From Egaibacter sp046050465 (GTDB lineage Bacteria > Pseudomonadota > Gammaproteobacteria > Burkholderiales > Burkholderiaceae_C): a stretch of DNA of 49,482 bases. Below, one piece after another: positions 24,082 to 33,000 of the stretch. The notes under the pieces are model-generated. The model saw only the letters and a program-made list of their open reading frames with translations, was not told where the DNA came from and ran no database searches. The translations under genes and the position numbers were made by a program. Where the stretch lies: contig JBJOPS010000029.1 of NCBI GenBank assembly GCA_046050465.1, positions 1 to 49,482 of the forward strand, given 5' to 3'. Numbering within the stretch: the first letter of the stretch is position 1; each line of letters begins with the position of its first letter.

Positions 24082-24756
24082 CTATTGGGATTCTAGGCGC
24101 CCGGAGAAATTGCCGTGAAACATGGGTGCCTCACGGGCCAAAGTTTTCACCTTGGTCGTGATGATGTCCACCGCCGGCCCGTTGGCGCCGTGCGGCAGGA
24201 TCACATCGGCGTATCGCCTGGTGGGATCGATGAACTGCTTGTGCATGGGACGCACCGTTTCCAGGTACTGGTTGATCACGCTTTCGGCGCTGCGCCCGCG
24301 CTCGGCCATATCGCGCTGCAGGCGGCGGATAAAGCGCACGTCCGCTGCGGTGTCTACAAAGACTTTGAGCGACATCATCTTGCGCAGGTCCGCGTCAAAC
24401 AGCGCAAACAGCCCTTCAATCACGATCACCGGCGCCGGCTGCACGGTGATGGTCTTGCTGGAGCGATTGTCCTGCGTGAAATCGTAGGTCGGCATCTCGA
24501 CCACCTCGCCGCGGCACAGCGCCTGCACATGCTGCACCATCAGCGACCAGTCGAAGGCATCGGGGTGGTCGTAGTTGGTTTTGCGCCGGTCTTCGGGCGA
24601 CATGGGGGTTTGATCGCAGTAGTAGTCGTCCTGAATCACCACCGTGACCATCTCCGGCCCAATGGACGCCAGCACCTCGCGCGTGACCGTCGATTTGCCG
24701 CTGCCACTACCGCCTGCGACACCGATCACGAAGGGTTTGTTGTTGGCTTTGCTCAT
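24082..24756 (-). CDS. udk: Uridine kinase
   Basis: A 224-residue salvage kinase that phosphorylates uridine and cytidine. From the ATG at 24756 the P-loop GGSGSGKST lies at 15-23; VIQDDYYCDQTPMSPEDRRKTNYDHPDAFD is the nucleoside-binding region; VIEGLFALFD is a Walker B-like strand; and FIRRLQRDMAERGRS is the lid. The open frame reaches 24876, but the conserved protein starts at 24756. It is the last gene of a minus-strand group after glnS and several damaged small genes; the frame upstream ends five bases before this start. Confidence 0.94.
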   Translation of the reverse strand: MSKANNKPFVIGVAGGSGSGKSTVTREVLASIGPEMVTVVIQDDYYCDQTPMSPEDRRKTNYDHPDAFDWSLMVQHVQALCRGEVVEMPTYDFTQDNRSSKTITVQPAPVIVIEGLFALFDADLRKMMSLKVFVDTAADVRFIRRLQRDMAERGRSAESVINQYLETVRPMHKQFIDPTRRYADVILPHGANGPAVDIITTKVKTLAREAPMFHGNFSGRLESQ

Positions 24757-24761
24757 GCGGT

Positions 24762-25143
24762 TTACTTTTGGATTGCTTTGGCCACCGCTGTTGTAGCGCT
24801 GACAAGGTCTTCGACCAGGCGCGCATCCACATCGAGCATGCCTTCGTATTCGCCCAGATTGCGCGTGTTGTGGCATTTGTCCAGCACACGCCAGGCCTCG
24901 GGGCCCAGGCCCAGGGTGTGCGGCAACACCTCGAACACGATGTAGCGGTTGGAAGAGCGATAGCCCATGTGCCGCAGCGCGTCCACCTGTTGCGCCTCGG
25001 GCGTCTTGATGAACTCACCTAATTGACTGCGTGGCACTTCTATCACGCGAACGATGCGCGTTGTGATCTCGGCCACGCGCGTGCCGCGCGGGGTCACCAG
25101 CGGGGAGGAAAATCTGGATGGTTTGGGGGCGAATGGATACCAT
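24762..25143 (-). pseudogene. Frameshifted GIY-YIG-type start joined to an unrelated C-terminus
   Basis: From the ATG at 25143 (GGTAG upstream) the frame gives MVSIRPQTIQIFLPAGDP. One extra G near 25090 then shifts it into the long frame RGTRVAEITTRIVRVIEVPR. Joined, these match the start of GIY-YIG nuclease-family proteins as I recall them. The GIY-YIG core itself is absent. After KTPEAQQ comes a different segment (ALRHMGYRSSNRYIVFEVLPHTLGLG ... CHNTRNLGEYEG ... LVEDLVSATTAVAKAI), helical and with an RNxxEY box like HEPN-type domains. So this looks like a deletion fusion of two genes plus a frameshift. If initiation occurs at the GTG at 25097, a 111-residue product could still be made. Confidence 0.55.
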
Positions 25144-25149
25144 GAACGC

Positions 25150-25341
25150 TTATGCTACCTTGCGAAATTCAAGCGGCAGCAGGCCTTCCTTCTTCGCATC
25201 AAGCAACACGATCTCCACTATCGTGCCGTCTTCTGCATAGCTAATGTTGGTATGCCAGTCTTGCGACACTTCGCGCACGATGGGCTTATCCGATACTCGG
25301 ATTTGCAGGATGTCGTCGTTTTCGAAGTAAATGCTTTTCAT
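25150..25341 (-). CDS. DUF2283 small protein
   Basis: A 63-residue protein: MKSIYFENDDILQIRVSDKP, then YAEDGTIVEIVLLDAKKEG. This is the DUF2283 layout, a small beta-sheet domain usually encoded beside DUF4258 genes. Its ATG overlaps the stop of the DUF4258 gene (ATGA), so the two were translated together. DUF4258/DUF2283 pairs have been suspected to be toxin-antitoxin-like, but no function is established here. It is intact, unlike its partner. Confidence 0.8.
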   Translation of the reverse strand: MKSIYFENDDILQIRVSDKPIVREVSQDWHTNISYAEDGTIVEIVLLDAKKEGLLPLEFRKVA

Positions 25342-25594
25342 GGCGCAGGCTCCCAGTGGTGCATGATGGTTTTGACCACTACCGCATTTTCAATCACAGC
25401 GGCCACACAAAGCAAGTTGTCTGTCCGGTCCGGCAGGTGTTTGCACAGCCAGTAGTGCGAACTTCCAGCGTCTTTCAGGGTGCCGGTATCAATGAGCTCC
25501 AGCACCAAAGCTGCATCGATGTGCGCTCGGTCATGCGCAGGCGTGCATGCTCTGTCAGCACGACGGGTAAGCCAAAGCGTTCGCTTTGCATCAT
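25338..25594 (-). pseudogene. DUF4258 gene with a one-base frameshift
   Basis: The start is the ATG at 25594, overlapping the glnS stop (ATGA). The first frame reads MMQSERFGLPVVLTEHARLR then MTER. The rest of the domain (HIDAALVLELIDTGTLKDAG ... WLCKHLPDRTDNLLCVAAVI ... VVVKTIMHHWEP) is in another frame, and the shift falls at about 25521-25523, where one base seems to be missing. Together these give a normal DUF4258 protein of about 86 residues. The open frame from 25607 alone would have the wrong N-terminus. Either the gene is broken or the sequence has an error. Confidence 0.7.
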
Positions 25595-27477
25595 TTTCCC
25601 CAACCATCCTTCAACCCCACCGCCAAATTAAACACCGGCTTCCCCGCCGCGTGATCCACCCGATCCGCCACAAAGTACCCATGCCGCTCAAACTGAAACT
25701 TGTCGTCGGCTTTGGCAACGGCCAGTGACGGCTCCACCACGGCCTGAATGACTTTCAGGCTGTTGGGGTTCAGGCCCTCGATGAAGTCTTTGCCGCCCGC
25801 GTCGGGCTGGGCATCGGTGAACAGGCGGTCGTACAGGCGCACTTCGGCGGGCAGGCCATCGGCCACCGCCACCCAGGTGATAACGCCTTTCACCTTGACG
25901 GTGTCGCTGCCCGGTGTGCCGCTTTTGGTGCCGGGTATGAGGTTAGCCCTCACACCTGTTACGTTTCCTGCTTCATCTTTGATAGCGCCAGTGCATTCGA
26001 TCACGTGGCCGTATTTCAGACGCACTTTGCTTCCAGCGACCGCATTGCCGCTCGCATCAATGCTTGGGGGGAACAAACGGAAGAAGCCTTTGGGTGGGGT
26101 TTCTTCAAAGTCGGTGCGCTCAATCCACACTTCCTTGCCGATTTTGAAGCTGCGCTTGCCCAGCTCGGGGTGGTGGGGGTGCACGGGGGCGCTGCAGTCG
26201 TCCAGGTAGCGCCCATCCACAGCGGCTTGACCGCTGTTTTCCATTTCGGCGTCCCAATTGGTCAGCACCAGTTTGATGGGGTCGAGCACGGCCATGGCGC
26301 GCGGCGCGCTCACGTCCAGCGTTTCGCGCAGGCAGCCTTCCAGTGTGGAGTAGTCAATCCAGCTATCGCTCTTGGTCACGCCAATGCGTTCGGCAAACAG
26401 TTGCAGGCTCTCCGGCGTGTAGCCTCGGCGGCGCAGGCCGACTATTGTGGGCATGCGCGGGTCGTCCCAGCCGCTCACCTTGTGGTCGTACACCAGTTGC
26501 GCCAGCTTGCGTTTGCTGGTGATCACGTAGGTGAGGTTCAGCCGCGCAAATTCATACTGGCGCGGTGCGGGCGCGGCCAGCAGGCCGCCCTCAGAAAGGC
26601 GCTCCAGCAGCCAGTCGTAAAACGGGCGCTGGTCTTCAAACTCCAGTGTGCACAGGCTGTGGGTGATTTGCTCCAGCGCATCCTCAATGGGGTGCGCGTA
26701 GGTGTACATCGGGTAGATGCACCAGGCATCAAGCGTGTTGTGGTGCGTGGCCCGGCGTATGCGGTAGATGGCTGGGTCGCGCATATTGATGTTGGGGCTG
26801 GCCATGTCGATCTTGGCGCGAAGCACCATGGAGCCGTCTTCATGCTTGCCGCCCTGCATCTCGCGGAAGATGCGCAGGTTTTCTTCAGGCGTGCGGGCGC
26901 GAAAAGGGCTGTCCACACCGGGCTTGCTGAAGTCGCCGCGGTTCACGCGCATTTGCTCAGGTGTCTGCTCGTCTACATACGCATAACCGGCTTCGATCAA
27001 ATATTCGGCTGCGCGGTACATGAAGCCGAAATAGTCGCTGGCCTGGTAGGGCGCGGCGTCGGCCGATCCGTTCCAGTCAAAGCCCAGCCACTTCACTGCG
27101 TCGATGATGGAGTTGACGTATTCGGTGTCTTCCTTCTCGGGGTTGGTGTCGTCAAAACGCAGGTGGCACACGCCGCCGTAGTCGCGCGCCAGGCCAAAGT
27201 TGATGCAGATGCTCTTGGCGTGGCCGATGTGCAGGTAGCCATTGGGCTCGGGCGGGAAGCGGGTGCGGATTTTGGCGGGGTCGCTCTGGCCGGCCGCGTG
27301 GTGGGCGGCATCACCGGGGCTGCCAGCCCACTTACGGGCTGCGTAAGTGCCTTTTTCCAGGTCGGATTCGATGATCTGGCGCAGGAAGTTGCTCGGCTTA
27401 ACGGGGATGGAGGCGGTTTCAGTGGCCACTGCAGGGACTTTGGGGCTGCCGGCCACGGCTTTGGTGGATGAACTCAT
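25591..27477 (-). CDS. glnS: Glutaminyl-tRNA synthetase
   Basis: A 628-residue class I aminoacyl-tRNA synthetase charging tRNA-Gln. NFLRQIIESDLEKGTYAARKW precedes a short lineage-specific insert, then TRFPPEPNGYLHIGHAKSI holds the HIGH motif and VITSKRKLAQLV is the KMSKS-equivalent loop. The C-terminal beta-barrel anticodon-binding domains are present (VHPHHPELGKRSFKIGKEVWIER). Direct charging by GlnRS is typical of beta- and gammaproteobacteria. The N-terminal about 30 residues are low-complexity and may start later. Its stop overlaps the DUF4258 start, and it diverges from uppP. Confidence 0.96.
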   Translation of the reverse strand: MSSSTKAVAGSPKVPAVATETASIPVKPSNFLRQIIESDLEKGTYAARKWAGSPGDAAHHAAGQSDPAKIRTRFPPEPNGYLHIGHAKSICINFGLARDYGGVCHLRFDDTNPEKEDTEYVNSIIDAVKWLGFDWNGSADAAPYQASDYFGFMYRAAEYLIEAGYAYVDEQTPEQMRVNRGDFSKPGVDSPFRARTPEENLRIFREMQGGKHEDGSMVLRAKIDMASPNINMRDPAIYRIRRATHHNTLDAWCIYPMYTYAHPIEDALEQITHSLCTLEFEDQRPFYDWLLERLSEGGLLAAPAPRQYEFARLNLTYVITSKRKLAQLVYDHKVSGWDDPRMPTIVGLRRRGYTPESLQLFAERIGVTKSDSWIDYSTLEGCLRETLDVSAPRAMAVLDPIKLVLTNWDAEMENSGQAAVDGRYLDDCSAPVHPHHPELGKRSFKIGKEVWIERTDFEETPPKGFFRLFPPSIDASGNAVAGSKVRLKYGHVIECTGAIKDEAGNVTGVRANLIPGTKSGTPGSDTVKVKGVITWVAVADGLPAEVRLYDRLFTDAQPDAGGKDFIEGLNPNSLKVIQAVVEPSLAVAKADDKFQFERHGYFVADRVDHAAGKPVFNLAVGLKDGWGK

Positions 27478-27601
27478 GGGCCGATTTTAGGCCCAGCCAT
27501 CGATCTGCCGGGCCGGCGGGCTTGCCCCGGCCCGATGCTGCAGCCGACCCCGTCACCGCTAATGTGAGCGGCGATAATCCACGGTCTTTCAAGGAGCACC
27601 A

Positions 27602-28438
27602 GTGGATATTGCATTGCTGATCAAAGCCGCCATCATGGGCGTGGTCGAGGGGCTGACGGAATTTTTGCCCATCTCCAGCACGGGGCACCTGATTCTGGCC
27701 GGGGCTCTGCTGGGCTTTGACGATGACAAGGCCAAGGTGTTCGACATTGCCATCCAGACCGGCGCCATTCTGGCGGTGATCATCGTGTACTGGCAAAAAA
27801 TCCGTGACACCGTGCTGGCGCTGCCCACACAAAAGCAGGCGCAGCGCCTGGCGCTCAATGTGCTGATCGCTTTTCTCCCGGCGGTGGTGATGGGCCTGCT
27901 GTTTGGCAAGGCCATCAAGGCGCATCTGTTCACACCCGTGGTGGTGGCGACCACCTTCATCATTGGCGGACTCGTCATTCTGTGGGCTGAAAAACGCCAA
28001 TCCGGCGTGGCCAGTGCCCCGCGTGTTCTGGACGCTGACGACATGACATTCATGGATGCCGTCAAGGTGGGCGTGGTGCAGTGCCTGGCCATGATTCCTG
28101 GCACCAGCCGCAGCGGTGCCACCATCATCGGCGGCATGCTGCTCGGCCTGTCACGCAAGGCTGCGACGGACTTTTCTTTTTATCTGGCCATTCCTACCCT
28201 GGTCGGGGCCGGTGTTTACAGCCTCTACAAGGAGCGCGCACTGCTGTCGATGGCTGACATGCCGCTGTTTGGTGTGGGGTTGCTGTTCTCGTTCATCAGC
28301 GCCTGGCTGTGCATTCGCTGGCTGCTGAAATTCATTGCCACCCACAGCTTCGTGGGGTTTGCGTGGTACCGCATAGCATTTGGGCTGGTGGTGCTGGCCA
28401 CGGCCTGGAGTGGTGCGGTGAAATGGGTAGCTTCCTGA
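27602..28438 (+). CDS. uppP: Undecaprenyl-diphosphatase
   Basis: A 278-residue polytopic membrane enzyme that recycles undecaprenyl pyrophosphate, the lipid carrier for peptidoglycan; overexpression gives bacitracin resistance in relatives (BacA). The start is the GTG at 27602 with GGAG upstream. Motif 1 is VVEGLTEFLPISSTGHLIL and motif 2 is MIPGTSRSGATIIGGMLLG, which hold the catalytic residues. About eight hydrophobic helices cover the protein, matching the family's usual length. It converges with a hydrolase gene 20 bases later. Confidence 0.96.
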   Translation: MDIALLIKAAIMGVVEGLTEFLPISSTGHLILAGALLGFDDDKAKVFDIAIQTGAILAVIIVYWQKIRDTVLALPTQKQAQRLALNVLIAFLPAVVMGLLFGKAIKAHLFTPVVVATTFIIGGLVILWAEKRQSGVASAPRVLDADDMTFMDAVKVGVVQCLAMIPGTSRSGATIIGGMLLGLSRKAATDFSFYLAIPTLVGAGVYSLYKERALLSMADMPLFGVGLLFSFISAWLCIRWLLKFIATHSFVGFAWYRIAFGLVVLATAWSGAVKWVAS

Positions 28439-28457
28439 GCTTTTGCTGACGGAGAAA

Positions 28458-29279
28458 CTACCCGATGCTCTGCAGGTTGAGCAGGCAAGCCTCAATGGCC
28501 GCGGCCGTTGCCAGCGGTTTTTCCATGGGAAACAGGTGGCTCCCGTCCACCATGCTGATCCGCCCTTGGGTGATTTGCTCCGTCATCACCATGCCCACCT
28601 GCTTCATTTCTGCCGAGTGCAGGCCGCCCAGAAAAGCAACCGGGCACTTGAGCGGGTGGCGGCGTATCAGCCGGTCCAGGTTGTCGGGCAGGGTGTTGTA
28701 GATGGCGGTTTCCACATCGCGGTCAAAGCTCAGCACGCGCTGGCCGTCCTGCTCGTGGGTGCCGTGGTCGATGTAGTCTTGCAGCACCTGCGGGTCCCAG
28801 CGTGCAAAGGCCTTTTTGTGGCGGAAAAATTCAAGCGCCTCTGCCGTGCTGGCCCAATGCGTGCGCCGCCTGCGGCTCACCGCGCCGGGCGATACCGAGC
28901 TCACCATCTGCGTGCTCTTGGCCACGCCCAGTGCAGTGGCACGCCAGCCACCCAGAATGGGGGAGTCGATAAGCAGCACACCTTTTACGCCATGGCCACC
29001 CAGCTCGGGGTGACGCGCCGCAGCCATTACGCTCAGGAAGCCGCCCAGTGAGTGGCCCGCCAGAAACGCAGGTTCACCAGCTTTGCGGATTTCTGTTGCT
29101 GCAAAGTCTGCGAGCTGCTGCACCAGGTGCGGCCAGTTGTTGGAAACGGGGTAGTCGGGGTGATGCCCAAATTTGTCTACCGCCCGAACCTTGAAACCCC
29201 GACTGCGCAGGTGTTTGAACAGCACGCTGTAGGTGCTGGCTCCAAAACTGTTGGCGTGCGAAAAAATGATCAGCGACAT
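28458..29279 (-). CDS. Alpha/beta hydrolase
   Basis: A 273-residue alpha/beta-hydrolase-fold protein from the ATG at 29279 (MSLIIFSHANSFGASTYSVL). The oxyanion-hole HAN pair is at residues 8-10, the nucleophile elbow is GHSLGG in PAFLAGHSLGGFLSVMAAARH, and the C-terminal VDGSHLFPMEKP gives the catalytic His. It is a cytoplasmic esterase-like enzyme; the substrate is unknown. The ATG coincides with the end of the truncated Anbu gene (the frames share one base), which suggests they were co-transcribed. The open frame to 29462 is an extension into that gene. Confidence 0.88.
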   Translation of the reverse strand: MSLIIFSHANSFGASTYSVLFKHLRSRGFKVRAVDKFGHHPDYPVSNNWPHLVQQLADFAATEIRKAGEPAFLAGHSLGGFLSVMAAARHPELGGHGVKGVLLIDSPILGGWRATALGVAKSTQMVSSVSPGAVSRRRRTHWASTAEALEFFRHKKAFARWDPQVLQDYIDHGTHEQDGQRVLSFDRDVETAIYNTLPDNLDRLIRRHPLKCPVAFLGGLHSAEMKQVGMVMTEQITQGRISMVDGSHLFPMEKPLATAAAIEACLLNLQSIG

Positions 29280-29533
29280 CAGATCAGTTTTTCTTGCCGG
29301 GTACCAATTATGTTGCCAAACACCTCGCGCAGCTTCTTGCCCCAGTTGCTGTGCATCATCTGGAAGCAGGGGTTTTCCTGATCGATGCACACCACCATGT
29401 CCAGCGGCAGGCCGACAGACAGGTTGGATTTGAGCGTGGAGTCCATCGACACCAGGGCGCATTTGGCAGCCTTACGCGAGTCGGAGAGCAAGACGAGGCC
29501 GGCGTTGAGTTTGATGGCGACGCAGTAGGTCAT
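29279..29533 (-). pseudogene. Internally deleted Anbu (proteasome-like peptidase) gene
   Basis: The 84-residue frame begins MTYCVAIKLNAGLVLLSDSR, the start of Anbu/proteasome-type proteases including the N-terminal Thr nucleophile at position 2. It then jumps straight to the C-terminal block KAAKCALVSMDSTLKSNLSV and GLPLDMV, followed by VCIDQENPCFQMMHSNWGKKLREVF. Full-length members are about 240-250 residues. The central about 150 residues are missing at the first junction, and roughly 10-15 more between GLPLDMV and VCID. Both joins keep the frame. The remaining protein cannot form the proteasome fold, so it is called a pseudogene even though it is open and followed directly by the hydrolase. 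Confidence 0.75.
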
Positions 29534-29588
29534 GTTGTTGGAATAGTGGAAATAAAGGAAAGGTAAAAATGGTGGGCTGACGCGTCAG

Positions 29589-29957
29589 TCAACCTTGCAA
29601 GTCATCCAGCGAAACGCCCAGGGCCTTGGCCAGAACTTTGAGCGTTTTAACGGCACCCTGCCGCTTGCCGGTTTCAATTTGGCACAAATAGGCCGTGCTG
29701 ATTCCAGCTTTTGCCGCCAGCGCGTCTTGTGTCAAATCACCATGCTCACGCCACGCTTTAACGGGGTGCGAGCCATTCAGAATGGCGCTGACGACTTCTC
29801 CTGGCACGTGAAAACCATCATCAGCAGTCTTGGCTTTGTCGTAAAGCGCTTCGTCGTCAAGCTCTTCCAGCAGCGCCGCCATGCGTGTAAACAGCGGCAT
29901 GGGCACCACCGCGTATTCGCGCCGACCGTTGCGCTCAATAAATTGGATTCCAGTCAT
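29589..29957 (-). CDS. XRE-family HTH protein, antitoxin-like
   Basis: A 122-residue protein. Residues 1-60 (MTGIQFIERNGRREYAVVPM ... LLEELDDEALYDKAK) look like the N-terminal part of Phd/HigA-type antitoxins. Residues about 65-120 form an XRE helix-turn-helix: DLTQDALAAKAGISTAYLCQIETG then TLKVLAKALGVSLDDL. Such proteins normally pair with a RelE/HigB toxin. No toxin frame lies on either side (29958-30053 is too short and the Anbu remnant follows), so it appears orphan. The palindrome at 29991 directly upstream is a likely autoregulatory operator. Confidence 0.82.
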   Translation of the reverse strand: MTGIQFIERNGRREYAVVPMPLFTRMAALLEELDDEALYDKAKTADDGFHVPGEVVSAILNGSHPVKAWREHGDLTQDALAAKAGISTAYLCQIETGKRQGAVKTLKVLAKALGVSLDDLQG

Positions 29958-29990
29958 TTGTGGATTGTGGATGTACTTACACGGTGAAGG

Positions 29991-30015
29991 TTAGCATAAT
30001 TTAGCTAAATGCTAA
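29991..30015. promoter_or_regulatory. Inverted repeat upstream of the HTH gene
   Basis: TTAGCAT (29991-29997) and ATGCTAA (30009-30015) flank an AT-rich core, 34 bases before the HTH start. The size and place fit an operator bound by the HTH dimer. This is inferred from symmetry only. Confidence 0.55.
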
Positions 30016-30053
30016 TAAAAAGTTGAATGCTTGCAACGTTACCTGCTCATGCA

Positions 30054-33000
30054 TCATGACGCTGCGCTAGCCGAACGTTGCAAGTTCAGCGCCAGCAGCC
30101 GTTTCAAAATTTCCTCGTCCGGCATGTCGGCGGTGTAGTCGGTCCAGCCGTAGGCGGTGGCTACGGCCTGGTCGAGCTGGTTGTGCGCCATGACCAGCCA
30201 TGAGGGGCGCAGGTTGTACAGGCTGGTGAGCGTGCGTTTTTGCAGGGTCTTGAGGTCTTCTTCGCTCAACCCCGGTTTGGGCTCGATGCGGTCGGGGTAG
30301 GGGCTGTGATCCATGCCCAGCGGGGTGATTTCTTTGACTTTGTGCGTCCACTCTTTGGGGTTGAGCCAGTTTTCCCTTGCTTCGTTGAGCTGTTTGGCGG
30401 CTTGCGCGATGGCGATGGCAGCCGTTCGCAACGACATTTCTCCCGTTCGGGCTGAGCCTGTCGAAGCCCCTGTCTGCTCGTCACGTGTGTGGCGTTGGCC
30501 CGGCGGGAGCGCGGCGGACGCCGGGGGCTCATACGCTGCGCTTTTTGAAATCGCCCCCGTCCTCCGCCCCGCCCCCGCCTGCAGGTGGCTGGCGCTGGAC
30601 GCGGCATTTGCTACTGTTTCAATAGCTGCTCGCGCACTGTTGACGGGGTCTGGAGGCCTATTTTGTTCCGAAATATCGGCAGGAATGACGGTGCCGCCTT
30701 CCAGCGTCTCGGTGCGCTGGTGGGCGGTGTCGGCAGGTGTCAGCCCTGCGGGGAAGGGGAAGGTTTCGAAGCAGGTGGTGGGGGTGTAGCGTGGTCGATC
30801 TTCCAGTGACGTGCCCATGCGCAGCGACCAGAGTTCGTGGAAGCGGCTGTGCAGGATGCCGAAGGTGGTGTCGTCGGCGCGGGCGGTGACGACCAACTGA
30901 CCATCTACAACGACGCCGGGTTGAAGCCAGACGAACAGCCTGTATTTGGCTACACGTGCCGTGGCGATGGAACGTCCCAGGGATGCGACCGCATGTCGGA
31001 GGTCTGGAGCTGGGCGTGCATGAAGCCACCAGCGGCTTTTCTCCAACTCATTCCGGACCGCTTCGCGCTTCGGACGCACTGCCCGTACAACATGAGCGAA
31101 GGGAGCTTCGTATAGTGCAGCTTCCGCTTCAGGCCTGTCCAGACCAAAGTCCACGATCCATTGGTCGAGTGGACGGCGGGTGACATCCAGACCATTCAAC
31201 CATGGGCGCACTACGTTGGCGTTGCTCTTGCCATTAGGGTTCGGTCGTCTTAGCCAGTCGCGGGCGGTTTCTCCACTTACGTCGAACGGCCCTTTTTTCA
31301 TTCCGCCAATAAAGCAGGCGGCTCTGTTGGCGGGCAGCGGCTGGGCAGAAGTCACGTCCAGCAAGTTGTTGGAGCCTTGTCCCGCTGTCAGATCAGCGTG
31401 AACACCACCCACTGTATGGCCGTCTAACAACGCCTCCTGTGTAGCATGCCCAAACGCAATGAGTGACACACGTACAGCCGCACCTTCATTCACCCAGCTT
31501 TCGTCGCTCCAGGCCTCGTAAATTCGGGTGGTTTTCGCAATCGCGTCGAGTACCGCGCGGTTTTTACCGCCGCGAATGGAGTTGGTGGAAACCAGCCCCG
31601 CCGCGCCGAGTCCGTTGGTCTCTATGGCCTTGCGGGCTTTCTCGAACCAGTAACAAACCAGGTCCGCACCGCCGGGCACGCGTCCTTCATAGGTTTTGCG
31701 CAGCGTTTGTGTGTAGTCGTCGCCCAATTCGGAACGCATCTTCTTGTCACCCAAAAACGGCGGATTCCCAATCACCACGCTGGCTTTAGGCCACGTGGCC
31801 TCCGTGGCGTGTCTTTCCTCAGCGCCGCTCAGGTCGCGCAGGGGTGTGGGCGGGGCAGATGTTGGGGGCGTCTGCCCCGCCCGCACCCCGTAGTCCGCGC
31901 CAATCCCTTCGACAAGCTCAGGGCGAACGGCTGGGGTAGCTGTCCAGCACAGCAGTGCATCCCGGCACTCAATATGGTCCAGCGGTTCCAGCACCGGGTT
32001 GGTCTTGAAGTCGTAGCCGTGGGCCATGCGCCACTGCAGCTCGCCAATCCACACCGTCACCCGCGCCAGCTCGGCCGCGTATTCGTTCAGCTCGATGCCC
32101 AGCACGTTGTGCGGCCCGGTGACCAGATCGGCCTCGCGGTCCAGCCCCAGGGCGGCGGCGTCCAGGTGGCTGCGGTGTTCAATGTCTTTCAGCGCCTTCA
32201 ACCCGAGGAACAAAAAGTTGCCGCTGCCACAGGCCGGGTCCAGCACGCGGTAGGCTTTGAGGTCTTCCAGCCACAACACGAAGCGGGCTTTGGCTGCGTT
32301 GTAATGTTTGTCGTTTTTACGGGTACTTTTGGCCACCAGCCCCCGTATTTCCTGCGTGACCAGCTCCCATTTTTGTAGCAAAGGCCGGCTCAAGACGGGT
32401 TCCACAATCCGCATGATGGTGGCGGGGTCGGTGTAGTGGGCACCGAGCTGGCTGCGTTTGCTGGGGTCAAGCCCCCGCTCAAACAACGTGCCAAAGATGG
32501 ACACATCAATGGCGGACCAGTTCAGCGCCGCGGCGTTGCGCAGCTCGGCCATGTCCATGATGGTGAGCGCGGGCACCTTGATCTTTTTGAACAGCCCTCC
32601 GTTGAACCACGGAATGTCGTCATTGCCGTACAGGCCACCATCGCGCATCACCGTGAACAGGTTGTTCAGGCCGGTGGCCAGCTTGTCGCTGGTGAGGGCC
32701 TTGTTGTTCACCAGCCCTTCAAACATGCGGCCGGGCAGCAAGCCCACGTCTTCGGCGAAAAAGCAGAACAGGCATTGCGTGAGGAAGTGGGCGACTTCAT
32801 CCGCGTGCTCTGGTGTACCCGCGCCGCGCTTGCGCAAACCCTCGGCAAGCAGGGCAAAGCTTTTGGCAGCGGCCTCGGTGATGTCGCGGCTGGTCTTTTT
32901 GGGGCGAAAGCTACCGGGGTTCAGCCAGACGCGGCGCAACAGGGCGAGCTTTTCAGGCTGGTCCAGCTCCTGCAGCAAAACGGTGTGCGTTTCTGACGGG

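Noticed and set aside
26005..27471. 488-residue open frame on the plus strand opposite glnS
   Set aside because: It is a GC-rich shadow of glnS; the glnS frame has all synthetase motifs, and the plus frame reads like low-complexity Ala/Val/His/Gly sequence.
28430..28480. GGGTAG...CTACCC inverted repeat between uppP and the hydrolase as a terminator
   Set aside because: The stem is interrupted and there is no T-run on either side.
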